Shown here: positions 30,345 to 42,274 of the stretch, piece after piece
How positions within the stretch are numbered: position 1 is the stretch's first letter
Layout: every line of letters begins with the position of its first letter
Origin: Sepioteuthis lessoniana
Taxonomy: Eukaryota; Mollusca; Cephalopoda; Myopsida; Loliginidae
NCBI GenBank assembly: GCA_963585895.1
Contig: CAUZXS010004338.1
Span: forward strand, 12,501-76,500
Length of the DNA: 64,000 bases
Direction: 5' to 3'
The notes under the pieces: model-generated
What the model saw: the letters and a program-made list of their open reading frames with translations, nothing else
Told to the model about the DNA's origin: nothing
The model's database searches: none
Made by a program: the position numbers and the translations under genes

Positions 30345-30647
30345 TGTAGGGAAAATCGTAACTTACCTGACTAGTGTGGGCATGTTTCGTAGGGTTCGGT
30401 CGCTTAACAAAAAAAAAGCTAAAATGACGACGCACAGTCGCTTTTATATTTGATTATCTCGCGTGAGTAACGCAGACTTTCACCGTTCCTATGCAAATGA
30501 GACTATGCCAGATGTATAAAAGGAGCCGTGGAGGGAACGGGAGGTGAGTTCGAAGAAGGCATGTTGCGTAGGCAGAGACGTGCAGCAGGATTGTCTGAGT
30601 CAACTCAAAAGACCATAACGTTATTGAAATCAACTTTCAAACTAGAA
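30345..30647 (+). repeat. 5' LTR of LTR2
   Basis: It starts TGTAGGGAAAATCGTAAC and ends ...TTTCAAACTAGA. A TATAAAAG box at 30515-30522 and an upstream ATGCAAAT octamer-like site near 30491 suggest a promoter with a start about 25-30 bases downstream. The LTR is followed directly by the 12-nt primer-site candidate. Confidence 0.88.
30515..30522 (+). promoter_or_regulatory. TATA box of the LTR2 promoter
   Basis: TATAAAAG is conserved at the same position in both LTRs (also 38132-38139). Transcription would start near 30545. Confidence 0.55.
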
Positions 30648-30659
30648 GCTATTTCGGCG
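30648..30659 (+). promoter_or_regulatory. Putative primer-binding site matching the 5' end of tRNA-Phe
   Basis: AGCTATTTCGGC follows the 5' LTR with no gap. It is identical to the block in the same place in LTR1 (15072-15061), while the LTR ends and the leaders on either side differ. It is the reverse complement of animal tRNA-Phe nucleotides 1-12. Confidence 0.65.
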
Positions 30660-30677
30660 ATATACTACCTTTCGGCA

Positions 30678-33513
30678 ATGGAGGGCAAGATTCCGGAGTT
30701 TAGTGGTGCCGCGACTGATATTCCCATTGTCGAGTGGATCGAAAATGTGGAACTTGTGAGTGAGCTTTGTACTATGAAGAATGTTAAGCGCGTCCTGCCA
30801 TTGAGATTGCGAGGTAGAGCTTTAGCCATATAGGGACAACTTAGTGCGGAACAGAAAGCAGATGCAGAATAGATCAAGCAGGCCCTCATAACCGCATATG
30901 CTACTGATGCATTTGATGCATATGACCAGTTCGTCCCTCGACAACTTCGCCCAGATGAGACGGTGGACAAGTTTTTTGCTGAGCTGCGACGACTGGGCCG
31001 GTTGGTTGGGGGACCGTTGCCCGAATGTTGGTTAACATGCGCATTCGTTTCTGTACTACAGCAACATGTTAGACATCTATTTCGTGCCTCATCCAGGGTG
31101 GAAACGATGAGTGCGGAACAACTATTAAACCGAACGAGAGCTCTCATGACTGACAACGAAGGCCCCACAGAATTGGCTGCCGCCTCCACCAGTCGAACAC
31201 CTTCAGAAGGTTCGTAATGACGGTAGAAAATTTGCTTGCTACAGGTGTGGTGGTCCCAATCACATGCCGAAGGACTGCTTACAGAATCGCTAAGAGAGGC
31301 CGGATAGTTGGATGCGCAAGGTTCATCGTGAGATACGTTACTTCAGATGCAGTGGCCTTGTACATATAGCATCGCAGTGCCAGGGAAACGTCAAAGGGGA
31401 GGAGGCATCAGCATTAGTCTCCTTCCCGCTCGACTGAACACTAAGAAACTCCCCTCCATGAAAGTTCATGTAGATGGGCAAGAGTGCACGGCGTTGATCG
31501 ATTTCGAGTGCTCATAGACGCTGGTGAGTAAAGCTGTCTGTCGCTTTTGGAAGCGGATATCAGCAGGAGTCCTAACAGCTGACGGAAGGACATTGAATTG
31601 CCGAGGATACAGCAGAATAAAGGTGGAGGTTGTCCAAGTTCCGGCTGTCGACATTGAAGCATTAGTTGTAGATAAACAGCTGTTGGGTTTCGATCTATTG
31701 TTGGGGATCGATGCAATGAAGGAACTCGGCGGTGTTTATCTGACGGAATCAAGCGAAGCACGTTTTGGAGGTCTGAACAGATGTGCTGCCATCTCCATCG
31801 ACGAGCCGGACTTTAGCAATAACAAAGAATGGACTGCATCGTGGAAATAGGCGAACGGTCGCTCTCCCAGCCAACTGAGTAATAGTGTGCAGGAATACGC
31901 GGTGCCTTGTCATGCCAGAGATGCCTATGAGGACGAGATCCTATAGTGGCAGCGGAATGAATAGCTGTTTCCATATTCAGAAGAAGAACTTGATCTAACC
32001 AAGGGTCTAATTCCCTTAATGGCGGTCGTGCAGAAGCAGAAGGTGCGTCCAGTGCTTGACTACCGGGAATTGAACGGTTTTGTGGATGCTTTCACTGCCA
32101 ATGCAGAAGTGTGCGCGCAGAAACTAAGAGAGTGGCGGCGACAAGGAGTCAATGTGTCGCTTCTAGATCTACGAAATGCATATCTTCGAATCCACGTCGA
32201 CAAGGCGCTATGGCCGTTTCAAACAGTCATTTTTGGGTTCAGCGCTTCTGTCTTACGCGGTTGGGATTTGGGCTGAATGTGGGCTTATGAAGTCTGTTAT
32301 AGACGCTATCGTATCTCAAGACCATACGATCAAAACTGCCACATCAGCGTATGTTGATGACATTTTCATTAATGAAAGCCTAATTCCTGAGTCGCGCATG
32401 CAACAACATTGTTTGGATTATGGTTTGGTTTCCAAGGATCTGGTGCGACTGAGAGACGGAGCCAGAGTTCTTGGCTTGCAAGTCTGAGAAAAGGAGCGCA
32501 CACTCCGATGGAAACGAGGAAGTCAAATTCCGGAAATCCCTGATGGATTAACACGCCGGCGCGTATTTTCTCTCTGCGGGAAACTTGTTGGTCATTTCTC
32601 CGTATGTGGATGGCTCAGGGTGGCAGTTGCATTTATCAAGCGCCTGGCAACTGCTGTAACGAAGGGCTGGGATGATAGAATCAAAAACTCTTCTCTCTGT
32701 CACATATTGGCAGAGATTTTGACCAGAGTACGAGAAGCAGATCCCATTGGGAGAAACTGGTGTATGGACAGTAAAGAAATTACAGTCTGGGTGCGAGTTG
32801 CGTAGCTACAGGCGTGGCATTGGAAACGAATGGGGTGGTCATTGAGGATGCGTGCTGGCTACGTCCAACTAACGATGCTCAGCATATCAATCTAGCTGAA
32901 CTCGACGATGCCCTCAAAGGAGTCAGTTTGGCCCTTCAGTGGGAGGCGACTGTATTACACTTGGTCACTGATTCGGAGTGCTTGCACCAGTGGATTTCCG
33001 TCACTTTAACTGGAAAACACGTGTGAACACGGGGGCAGCTGGCGAGATGCTAGTCAGGCGACGGTTAGAAACCTTGCGATCGCTGACTAAAGAATATGGA
33101 TTGATCATCGATGTGAAACTCGTGAAGTCCTGTCAGAACCGCGCTGATAGTCTCACCAGAGTGCCGCGCAGGTAGATGGATCTGCCCAAGGAAGGAAAGG
33201 AGCCGGTGCTCGAGAGTTGCGCAATAGTGGGAAGACGACTGGACAAGAACCAGGTGGCTGACATCCATCATCAAAGTTGACATCCGGGTGCGAAACGGAC
33301 TTTAAACTTCACCAGGTCGGTTGACCTTCAAGTGTCCAAAGAAACTGCTAAATCTGTTGTGAAAGCCTGCGAAACCTGTCAATCGATAGATCCGGTCCTG
33401 TTCGCTGGAAAAAAAAGAAAACTCGGCATGAAGGAGCAGATTTGCGATGGAAATAACCCGCCACAATGGTGAGAATTTTCTAACAATCATCGACTGTGGC
33501 CCCTCAAGATTTG
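30678..33513 (+). pseudogene. LTR2 gag-pol relic up to the LINE insertion
   Basis: Gag starts at the ATG at 30678 (EGKIPEFSGAATDIPIVEWI), aligning with LTR1 gag. A stop follows near 30831. Gag continues at 30963-31217 and then eroded zinc-knuckle text (CYRCGGPNHMPKDC-like near 31240). Protease-region text is at 31524-31850. RT is at 32019-32487 with YVDD near 32350-32361. The RNase H-like region runs through 32620-33175, with fragments in different frames. Integrase begins near 33330 (KACETCQSIDP) and stops at the LINE junction at 33513. Multiple TAG, TGA and frameshift lesions make it non-functional. Confidence 0.8.
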
Positions 33514-33677
33514 ATTGGTTGGTTGAGTGGGTTTAATGGCATATCAACCTCTATAGGTTATTTAATGTCAAAGCCTGTCTACACGTATGTACGGTTTGTA
33601 GACACATAATTTAATCATACCATACTAAAACCATACAACTCATTTACTCGCATACGAGTAAGTATTTGCAAGTATTT
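33514..33677 (-). other. 3' UTR and tail of the RNase H LINE
   Basis: On the minus strand it ends GGCTTTGACATTAAATAACC, TATAGAGGTTGATATGCCAT, TAAACCCACTCAACCAACC. The same tail, with small changes, is found on SINEs at 42590-42650 and 62612-62672 and in isolated copies at 46435-46490 and 46725-46780. Confidence 0.75.
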
Positions 33678-35147
33678 CTATGTGACGTTTGACCTGAAAT
33701 AGTTTATTACTGGTATTTCTATTCCAGCGTTCCTGCCATTTTTGTGGAGGAAATTATTTATTTTCGGTTTTAGATCGGTGTATGGGATGTTGTACTTGTC
33801 AGGGGTCAAATCTAAAGCCGATTTTGCTGCCGCGTCAGCTCCATGATTTCCTCTCACCCTAATGTGGCTTGGAATCCAACAAAAAACGATTTCTTTGTTT
33901 GATGTTGAATGTAGTCTGCAAAGTAGTTTGATAATAAGTGGGTGCTCTAGTTTTTTGTTGTTTAATGATAATAGGACAGAGAGCGAGTCTGAGAATATTG
34001 TGACACTATGAGTTGGATATATGCACATATATGTATACACACGTGTGTGTGTGCACCCATACCAGTGTGCGTGTGAGTGTATGTATATATGTATATGTGT
34101 GTGTGCGCCCACGCCCACACTCACCTGCATGCATGCACGCGCACGCGCACATATACACACATATATATGTGGCGAGATGAGTTAGATTCGGCCTGGGTAT
34201 CGAATTTCAAATGTTAGGAAAACCCATTAACTAGATTAAAGAAATCTAGATAAGAAAATGTTTATACATATAGTTGCGGACGTGTTAAGTACTTGTCAGA
34301 ACTTAAAAGGGTCTGAATTTAATGTCCCTGTATCGGAGACGGCCAGTCTAGGAACTAATTTTATGTCCAGTTTTTTTAAGAGAGAATTGGCTCCCCAAAA
34401 AGTTATGGGTTTATTCGTGGGTGTTCCATTAGCCGGAAATAATAATGAGACATTCTGTATATATACAGGTGCATTTTGGGTCCGAGAGTCAGACTTAGTT
34501 TGGGTTCGAAGGGAGTTGATTAGACCGGGACAAAGAAATAACGAACAGCGACATTACCAGCCGGACCCAGTTAGTTAAGATAATCTTTTGCCAGCCGAAA
34601 CTCAAACTAGAATTAATCATCCACTAAGTGTTACACGCTTCTCAACATCCCTTGACGTTTTAACCACAAGTTGTTGTTTTGTCTTGTTCTTTTCTCTGTG
34701 AACCTGCTTCTCGCTTTGATCCGGCCCACATAAGTATTCAGACGTGGACTCAATGACTTATGCAAACTGCAGAAGCGGGTATTATCACAATATGATGAAT
34801 TTTTTGTGTTTTTCTTTCGAGATAAAGTCGAAAGCCAAGTCTATTGCACAGGCCTCAGCTGTGAAAATAGAACTATCCATTGGAAGAGCTTTTGTTTTTA
34901 TTATTTTGTTTAAGACTGCTGCACATGCTGTTTTATTGTAGTCTTTGGATCCATCTGTATAGATACATAGATAGTCAGGATGCTGCTGGAGGATATTTTG
35001 ATGTTTTTCTTGGTAGGTGAAGGGATGTGTCTTTGTTTTATGGAGTTGATTCAGTTGAAGGTAAACTTTTGGATTTTTAATGATCCAAGGTGGTATTTTA
35101 TGGATATTATCTAGAGGAATGGTGGCTTCTTTGAGAATAGGCTCCAT
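33678..35147 (-). pseudogene. LINE RNase H domain split by an insertion
   Basis: The first half (35147-34789) includes YLCIYTDGSKDYNKTACA (the DGS active-site start) and SIFTAEACAIDLAFDFI (the conserved E). The second half (about 33998-33678) continues IFSDSLSVLLSLNN, FCWIPSHIRVRGNHGADAAAK, with the D and H/D residues. Between them sits a ~790-bp solo-LTR-like insertion. The two halves join at the expected position if the insert and one copy of the short duplication are ignored. Confidence 0.8.
33999..34788 (+). mobile_element. Solo-LTR-like insertion in the LINE RNase H domain
   Basis: The insert begins TGTGACACTATGAG and ends GGTATTATCAC(A). It is flanked by AATAT on both sides (33994-33998 and 34789-34793). 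TG...CA termini plus a 4-5-bp duplication fit a solo LTR, but it could also be a DNA transposon with TGTGA/TCACA ends. It carries a (TG/TA)n microsatellite at 34020-34170 and a 106-aa open frame (34258-34578) with no recognised domain. Confidence 0.55.
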
Positions 35148-36900
35148 ACGGAGGCCAAATGGTCTAGTTGATTTTTCTTTTTGGTCGAAATATTGTCTGT
35201 ATTTCGGATCAAAGGTGCAGTCATATGCTGGGTTAGAGGGAGAAGATTAAGTTTGGTGTAATACTGGAGGGCTAATTTTTCACTTCTGATCTGTAGAGGT
35301 GCTTCGTGAGCTTCGGTGTATAGGCTGTCAATTGGAGAAGTTCTAAATGCTCCTAATACCAGTCTTAAGCTTCCATGGTGAATAGGGTCAAGTTGTTTCA
35401 GATATGATTTCCTGGCAGATCTATATACGAAAATGCCATAGTCGAGTTGAGAGCAGAGAAGAGTTCTATATAACTTAATTAGAGTTTGACGGTCAGCTCC
35501 CAACTCTGTGTGGGCAACGACTCGCAAGAGTTATTGGGCACGGGTTGATTTGTTTTTTAGGTATTTTATGTGTGGGATGAATGAAAGTTTTTTATCGAAT
35601 ATTATGCCGAGGAATTTGTATTCGTTAACGACTGGTATTTTGAAGTCATCAATTTTTAGGAGAGGGTCATTGTGCATTTTCCTTAGAGAGCAAAAATGCA
35701 TGCATTTAGTTTTAGACTTGGAGAACTTAAATCCATTTTCTTTTGCCCATTTATTTACTTTGTTTAAGTTTAATTGGAGTTGTCGCTCTACTATGTTCAT
35801 ATGAGTGGCCCGATAGCATATGACGAAGTCGTCGACGTAGAGAGCAATATTATTGATTTTTATGGAGAAGAGAGTAACGGAAAGGATGCTGCCTTGCGGA
35901 ACACCCTCCTCTTGATGTTGTGAATTTGAAAGGGTGGATCCCACGCGTACCCTAAAAGTTCTTTCGAAGAGAAAGTTTTTTATGAACATCAGCAGTCTTC
36001 CTCTTAAGCCTAGATTATAGAGGTCCCACAAAATACCATGCTTCCACGTAGTGTCATAAGCCTTCTCTAAGTCAAAAATACTGCCGTCAGATGTTGTTTT
36101 CTTCTCTGAAGGTTTCTAGTCGTATCAAAGGATCTATGGTTCCTCTCCTTTTCCGGAATCCCGTTTGCATATTTGTTATTAGACCATTTGTCTCGAGGTA
36201 CCACGTCAGTCTACTATTTATCATCCGCTCCGTCGTCTTACAAAGGTAGCTAGTCAATGCGATGGGTCAATAATTCTGCGGGTTCGATGTATCTTTGCCT
36301 GATTTGGGGATCGGGACAATTACTGATTGTCTCCATGTTTCTGGGAAAGTACCGTTCACCCAAATATTATTATATAGCTTTAGTAGGCATTTGACCGATT
36401 CATCTGGTAGCTGTTTGAGAAACTCGTTGTGTACTTCATCAGGATCGACAGTTGAGTGGTTGGATTTTTTTATGGAGTCCACTAGTTCAGTTAGGGTAAA
36501 TGGCTTATTGTATTCTTCGGAGTTATTTGAAGGGAACTTTACTTTTTTCTTTTCGAGGGTGGGTTTGATTTTATAGAATTCTGTGTTGAATTGGCTGGAG
36601 GAGTTTTTAGAAAATGCTTTTGCACGAAGATCTGCTATGGCCTTTTTACCTGTTGTTGTATGGTTTGTTACGGAGAGGTGTTTTAACGGAGTTGATTGTT
36701 TTTTACCGGCTATTTTTCGAATCATGAGCCAAATCGTTTTGATGTTAGAAGAGGTATTTAGCTTGCTCACGTAATTTAGCCAGGATTTTTTCTTGGCTTC
36801 TCTGATGGTTTTACGGGCGTTAGCTCGGTGGAATTTAAAAGAGATTAAATTGGAGGTTGTGGGTTCAGTGTTGAATTTCCGCAAAGCTGCTCGTCGTAGG
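35111..36900 (-). pseudogene. LINE reverse transcriptase relic
   Basis: The fragments are 36884-36267 (NARKTIREAKKKSWLNYVSK; NGTFPETWRQSVIVPIPKSGKD), a damaged stretch 36266-36040, then 36031-35531 (RVGSTLSNSQHQEEGVPQG, YVDDFVICYR, FKFSKSKTKCMHF) and 35527-35111 (LDYGIFVYRSARKSYLKQLD). This is the usual order of I/Jockey RTs up to the thumb. The region between YNNIWVNG and VPQGS has frameshifts, so no long ORF survives. Confidence 0.8.
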
Positions 36901-36988
36901 CGAATAGCCTGTTTACATTCTTTGCTGAACCAAGGTCTGTCTCGTTAATGAATTGTTGGGTTGTGTGGAATGCATGTTTTAGCTATAT

Positions 36989-37600
36989 TTATAAGTTTTT
37001 GGAGAATTTGGGAATAGTTTCGGTATTGTTTTCTATGAGGTGTTTCTGACATTGAGAGCGAAATTCTTCCCAGTTAGCTTTATTTAACCTCCACCGCGGA
37101 AGGTCGTTGTCTTGAGGGTGCAAACTCTCGAGTACAATTGGGAAATGGTTGCTCCCGCATGTGTCGTCATACACCCTCCAGGTGAAATCAAGGAACAGTG
37201 AAGTGTCGCAGAGGGTTAAATCAATGGCTGAGTAGGTAGCAGATGATGGATCCAGATGTGTTGGTGATTTTTTTGTTGAATAGGCAGAGATTATTATTGT
37301 TAATGATATTTTCAAGAGTTTGGCCTTTGTGGTTTGAGCTTCTACAGCCCTACATGGTGTTATGGCTGTTAAAATCGCCAAGTAGAGTAAACGGTGTGGG
37401 TAGTTACTGTAATATGTTGTTGATTTCACTTTCATTTATGGCATCGTGAGGCGGAATATATATAGAGCAGATATTAATTGTTCTGTGTAAAGTCACTTTG
37501 ACAGCTATTGCTTGGAGTTAAGAGTTGAGGTGGATTTTGCTTTGAGGTATGTCGGTCCTAATAAGGATTGAGACACCACCCGAAGCTCTATGACCGGTAT
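36989..37600 (-). pseudogene. LINE endonuclease relic
   Basis: Minus-strand text NFINNTGHRASGGVSILIRT (37620-37540), then a broken middle, then SATYSAIDLTLCDTSLFLDFTW and DDTCGSNHFPIVLE (SNHFP is the SDH-type catalytic block) near 37240-37140. A stop and frameshift near 37500-37430 separate the halves. The N-terminal part is absent because of the 5' truncation. Confidence 0.7.
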
Positions 37601-37623
37601 TGTTGATGAAATTGTAACTTTGG

Positions 37624-37964
37624 TGGCCCTCAAGATTTGCAATATGGCTGCCACTGCGCCGACGAGATGCGCCCACAGTTATCCGACAGTTGGAGAATGT
37701 TTTCCTTGAGCGTGACCCGCCGATGGAAATACTGACCGACAACGACACTGCATTCACTAGTAAAGACTTTGGAGAATTTTCGAGGAATTGGGACATGCAT
37801 CTGAGGTTTCGGTAGCCTCCCAACTGATGAAGTGTCTATTGAAACTCGAACCGCAGATGAGAGTACGCATGAGGGTGAAGCCTGCGTGATTCCTCTTCGA
37901 AAAAGTACCCGACAAAGACGAATACTACCCCCCTGCCCTGTTTGTGATTATGAGATCAGGTGGG
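37624..37964 (+). pseudogene. LTR2 integrase remainder and pol C terminus
   Basis: The reading resumes with IRQLENVFLERDPPMEILTD then NDTAFTSKDFGEF, equivalent to the second catalytic Asp region of LTR1. A large in-element deletion follows near 37820. It ends RKSTRQRRILPPCPVCDYEI, matching the first CX2C pair of the LTR1 pol C terminus, before the 3' LTR. Confidence 0.75.
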
Positions 37965-38266
37965 GTAGGGAAAATCGTAACTTGCCTGACTAGTGTGGGC
38001 ATGTTTCGTAGGGTTCGGTCGCTTAACAAAAAAAGCTAAAATGACGACACACAGTCGCTTTTATATTTGATTATCTCGCGTGAGTAACGTAGACTTTCGC
38101 CGTTCCTAAGCAAATGAGACTATACCAGGTGTATAAAAGGAGTCGTGGAGGGAACGGGGGGGTGTAAATTCAAAGAAGGCGTGTTGCGTAGGCAGACACG
38201 TGCAACAGGGTTGTCTGAGTCAACTCGAAAGACCAGAACATTATTGAAATCAACTTTCAAACTAGA
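37965..38266 (+). repeat. 3' LTR of LTR2
   Basis: It aligns along its full length with 30345-30647, with scattered substitutions, and ends ...TTTCAAACTAGA before the TAGAC duplication. The LTR-LTR divergence indicates an old insertion. Confidence 0.88.
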
Positions 38267-38271
38267 TAGAC

Positions 38272-38746
38272 ATTATGTTAATTTACTGGCACAAAAGATA
38301 TGATTTACCAAATGAAAACAACATGTGTTTTTCTGACTTGTTTTGCAATGAAGGGATTTATATAGTGGGGAGCCACATATGAATCACCAATTTTTTATTA
38401 GAATATTGATTTTCTTCTAAATCAGTATCTAAAAATAAAATGCAACATTTCTAAAACCAAAAAGGAAATTGCATAATTATATATAAGAGGTGTACAAATT
38501 TTTGGACTCTTAAATCTTAATATTTTTAGTTAAGGATATTCAATGTTGTAGAATCTGATAATAAATAATACCTAATACGATCTATTTTGATTGTGTAGTG
38601 TTCCAGTAGAAATATGATAAAATGCTGATGTCTTTGGTTCAGAAGAATATTTACTTTTTATTAAAAATTTTGGGGTGTCTTTATTTATAGACAACACTAT
38701 TTGCTTTTAGTATTTGCTATATCCCTATTACAAAATTTACATTATG

Positions 38747-38802
<56 letters not shown>

Positions 38803-41800
38803 AAATTTGACAGCAAAAACCATTTTAAATCAGTAAAAAAGAGTACTCTAAGCAGAAAAATACAGAGCACTATCACAATATTTTCACCTATAAAATAAAC
38901 TAATAAAAACTCACAAATACAAGTTTCATGTGGTTAATTTTCAGGTGAACTTGAATTGACATTTTGAAGTCTATTGACTTCAACTGAATAAATATCTTTT
39001 CTCAATGCAGTATTAAGTCACATGACAATTACATGGATAACCTACTAAGTTACATGGGTTAATTACAAAGTAGATATTACTTTCATGGCAGTGTGTTTGT
39101 GTGTGTTTGTGTATATATATATATATATATATACATTCAGCTGTATATCAGTTCACAATGTAATATTAAAGTCCCATGACCATTACATGAGTAACTGAGT
39201 AAGTCACAATATTTACCTTCATGGCACTATTTATATATATATAACCATAACCTAACAAAAAATGTACTTCATAGCAAAATTTCTATTAGTGCAAGCCACT
39301 TAAATTGCTGAATGATAATATTCTCAGGTTTTTTGGCACGCTGAACATCATCAAATTATCCTAACTGAGAGTACACTGTTTAGGATGATGTTTAACAACC
39401 TCTAAGCTTCTTTGAATAAACTAATATTTTACTTAAGTGTTTCTCTTGATTTATTTTTCCAAGAAGCAGATGTGAAAAAGTCTAAAGTAAAACATTTGAA
39501 CAAAGTTCAGTTCTCCTAATAAATGGGGAGGAACTCTATTGAATCAAAGTGGACGTTTTATGACCATGACCTTATGAAGTCATTCTGTGTTTATCAATAA
39601 CAAATTTAATGATCTTCCTCATGATAAGGTAATGTCACCTATTCAAAAATAATCCAACTCATTGTTGGGTGATAAAAAGTGCTGATGCTATAATCAAAGA
39701 AATATGTTTAATTTGTTGTAGCCTGAGTTTTTCATCATAGCCACCATGGTCATTGAAGAAGGAACACCAAACTGAAACTAGTCTGTATATCTCCTCCCAG
39801 CAAATTTCTCTTAAAGTGGCACTACACTATGAAAGGAAAAATTGGTGTATTATAATAGTTCTATAAATTAACTCATGATTTTCTGAACTTTACATGACTA
39901 AACTTCATTATTAGTACATGTATCATACAAACCAACAACAAAATGAATGGCATTCCAAGTTAAATCATCTTTAATTAGAATGTAAAATAGGATAAAAGCA
40001 TATAAGTCATTTACTTTGCTTTAGTACAAGGCAAGAAATACAGGCTGCTAGCTTGTGTAGCATGGTCACTGATGGTTGTTATATTGGCTGCTGGTTTTTT
40101 TATAACTTATCTATTTACAACCAAGTGATCTTGAGTAACATTGTAAGTGAATGGTTCACTTACTAAGTCATTCCAGCTCAAAACCATTACACCATGTGAG
40201 GTGCCCTAAAGAGAGAGAGAAAATTAAGTGTTAATGAAAATGATTGATCAATTGTCTATTTCTTCTTTCTGAAGAACATTTGTTTTGTTTTTTAGGCCTA
40301 TGCAACGACTGCCATTTTTCTTAAGTTTCAGGCTAATAATATCCAATGAAACCTTGATGGAAATATATTTTGCTAACTGAACTTGGAACATGATTCCACC
40401 ATTTCAGTTTTGAACATTTCCAGCAATATTAGGACAATTCTCTGAGTAAGTATAATAGAGACATATCAACATTCTAACTTTTGCTTCTCTGATGCATTCT
40501 TGAGTTTTATCTTTCAGCACTAATTCTCACACAACACAGTATATGTAGGTTTAACTAAGAGAGTTCAAAGGAATAAAATTAAGACATTTTTTAAAATGTT
40601 AAATATCAACTTTAACTACATGTCCTGTGTATGACAATTGTGAGGGTCTATTTCTGGAATATGCCTTCTTTACAGTTACTCCCAGGTTCAATTTGATCCA
40701 GAGTGATAGTTCCTGTTAAGGCCTCATCAATGGATCAAATAGATCTGTTTAATTATATTCAAAAAACAACTTCTTAAGAAACAACTGCACTAAAAAGAAA
40801 CTATAAACTATCAGTCAATCAATCATTTAACATCAAATTGATTGTTTTGTTCCATCTTTTGTTGTTTTAATCCACTTTTTAATACCATCTGCCCAGAAAA
40901 CAGACTTAAGGGCACAAAAAAGAAACTTGGCCTCATTTAGCAGTGACCTGATAGATTGAAAAGCCCTATTTTTTCTCCAGCTGCTGGATGGAAAATCACG
41001 TCTGCTTAGCAGATCGCTGGCTCACCCTTCCACCAGTTGCAACCCTCTCTGGTAACAGCAGCCTATATTGAAAGCACCAAATGGACTTGTCACCCACTAC
41101 TAAAAACACAGAATTTGGATGTATCTACCACCAAAAGAGACTTGTGCATTTCAACACCTTATTTGGGAGAAACAGCTGTTCTCTAATGGTCCAGAAAATA
41201 ATTTTTTTGCTATGTTGTAGCCATGTAAAAGCCCAAAAATAAAGTTGGAATTTAAAAGTTATCTTAGTCTCTTTTCTTCCTTCCTTTAATAATTCTCCTT
41301 TGCAGCCTCCTACAGACACAGAAGCCAAGAGTTAAATGGGGTAGAGAAAGAAAACCCATGGAGTCAGATATCTAAATGCAAATACCTACAATTTACGAAA
41401 CCCAAACTAAACAAATACACAACAAATTCTTGTCCCCTACAATGTCAACATTATGACAATAGAATAATTGTTAAAATAAAAACTTTTATCTATAAATAGT
41501 TTGTTCTTAATTTATTCTTTTTTTTAATTAATAATTGTTCAAGATAAAACTAGAAACCTGGTTTATTTCGTTTTTTAATGTAATTCTAAAAAGAATTCTA
41601 TACTTTGAAAAAAGCCTACAATCCTTCATTATCAACAGCTTTGTTTATACATGTGATATCACATTCCCTTTACTTTAGGTTGTTGTGACTGAAAACTATT
41701 TTTTTTGCTTCTGTATTCTTTACATATGGACAATTTTTACATACACATTGATGGCTAGTTAGAAGGTAAATTGAAAAAAAAAGTTTTACAGGCATCTATT

Positions 41801-42022
41801 TATTTTTATTTATTGATTTGGTGTTGCCAGACAAACAACAGCCACAGTGAGATTTATCGTCAAAGATTTCAAAAAATCAATTTAATTTATTCAGCTTCAG
41901 GAACCAATGGTTTTCCAGAGCAATTATTTTCCAAAATGTTCAACTCTTGGATGATGACTCCTTTCCTTTCAGCAACACAAAAGGATAAACCTTGAAACTT
42001 TGGGAATTTATACAATACTTTA

Positions 42023-42054
<32 letters not shown>

Positions 42055-42270
42055 GATAATAATTTTTATTTATTTTTTAACTTTGTGGACTAAAATTAAA
42101 CAAAATTCAATCATGAGGAAAAAAAAATATTTCTTTTCAGCAGGAAAATTGTCTTCAGATGTTTTGGCTTTAATCAACTTAGAATTTTTTTTTGTTACAT
42201 AAAAGTCGGTTGACTTCTAGCAATATATCACTATTGCAGCTTGTTCTAATCAATCTAAAAATAAATTCTC
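38272..42270. other. AT-rich intergenic sequence
   Basis: No gene is supported. (TA)n microsatellites lie at 38750-38799, 39108-39132 and 42021-42048. A GC-richer stretch at about 40860-41060 looks repeat-derived, but I could not find a second copy. Open frames at 41125-41328 and 41771-41995 lack features. Confidence 0.5.
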
Positions 42271-42274
42271 TTAG

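Larger units (their letters stand above)
33514..37623 (-). mobile_element. I/Jockey-type LINE with RNase H, 5' truncated, inserted in LTR2
   Basis: The insertion is bounded by TGGCCCCTCAAGATTTG (33497-33513) and TGGCCCTCAAGATTTG (37624-37639), a target-site duplication with one extra C. On the minus strand it starts inside the endonuclease (GHRASGGVSILIRTDIPQSK near 37580), then has RT (YVDD at 35829-35840) and RNase H. Its 3' end reads GGCTTTGACATTAAATAACC, then GGTTGATATGCCATTAAAC, and finishes with an AACC-rich tail. RNase H after RT points to the I/Jockey superclade. Several frame breaks are present. Confidence 0.85.
30345..38266 (+). mobile_element. Ty3/Gypsy-type element (LTR2) with two LTRs and 5-bp duplication, carrying nested insertions
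   Basis: The LTRs (30345-30647 and about 37965-38266) are highly similar. The element is flanked by TAGAC on both sides (30340-30344 and 38267-38271). The internal region is a decayed relative of LTR1: gag, protease, RT, RNase H and integrase, all with many stops and frameshifts. The integrase is split by a ~4.1-kb LINE at 33514-37623, which itself carries a solo-LTR-like element. Part of the integrase after 37820 is deleted. With the LINE removed the element would be ~3.8 kb. Confidence 0.88.

Noticed and set aside
34744-34941. 65-aa plus-strand frame
   Set aside because: It is antisense to the LINE RNase H domain.
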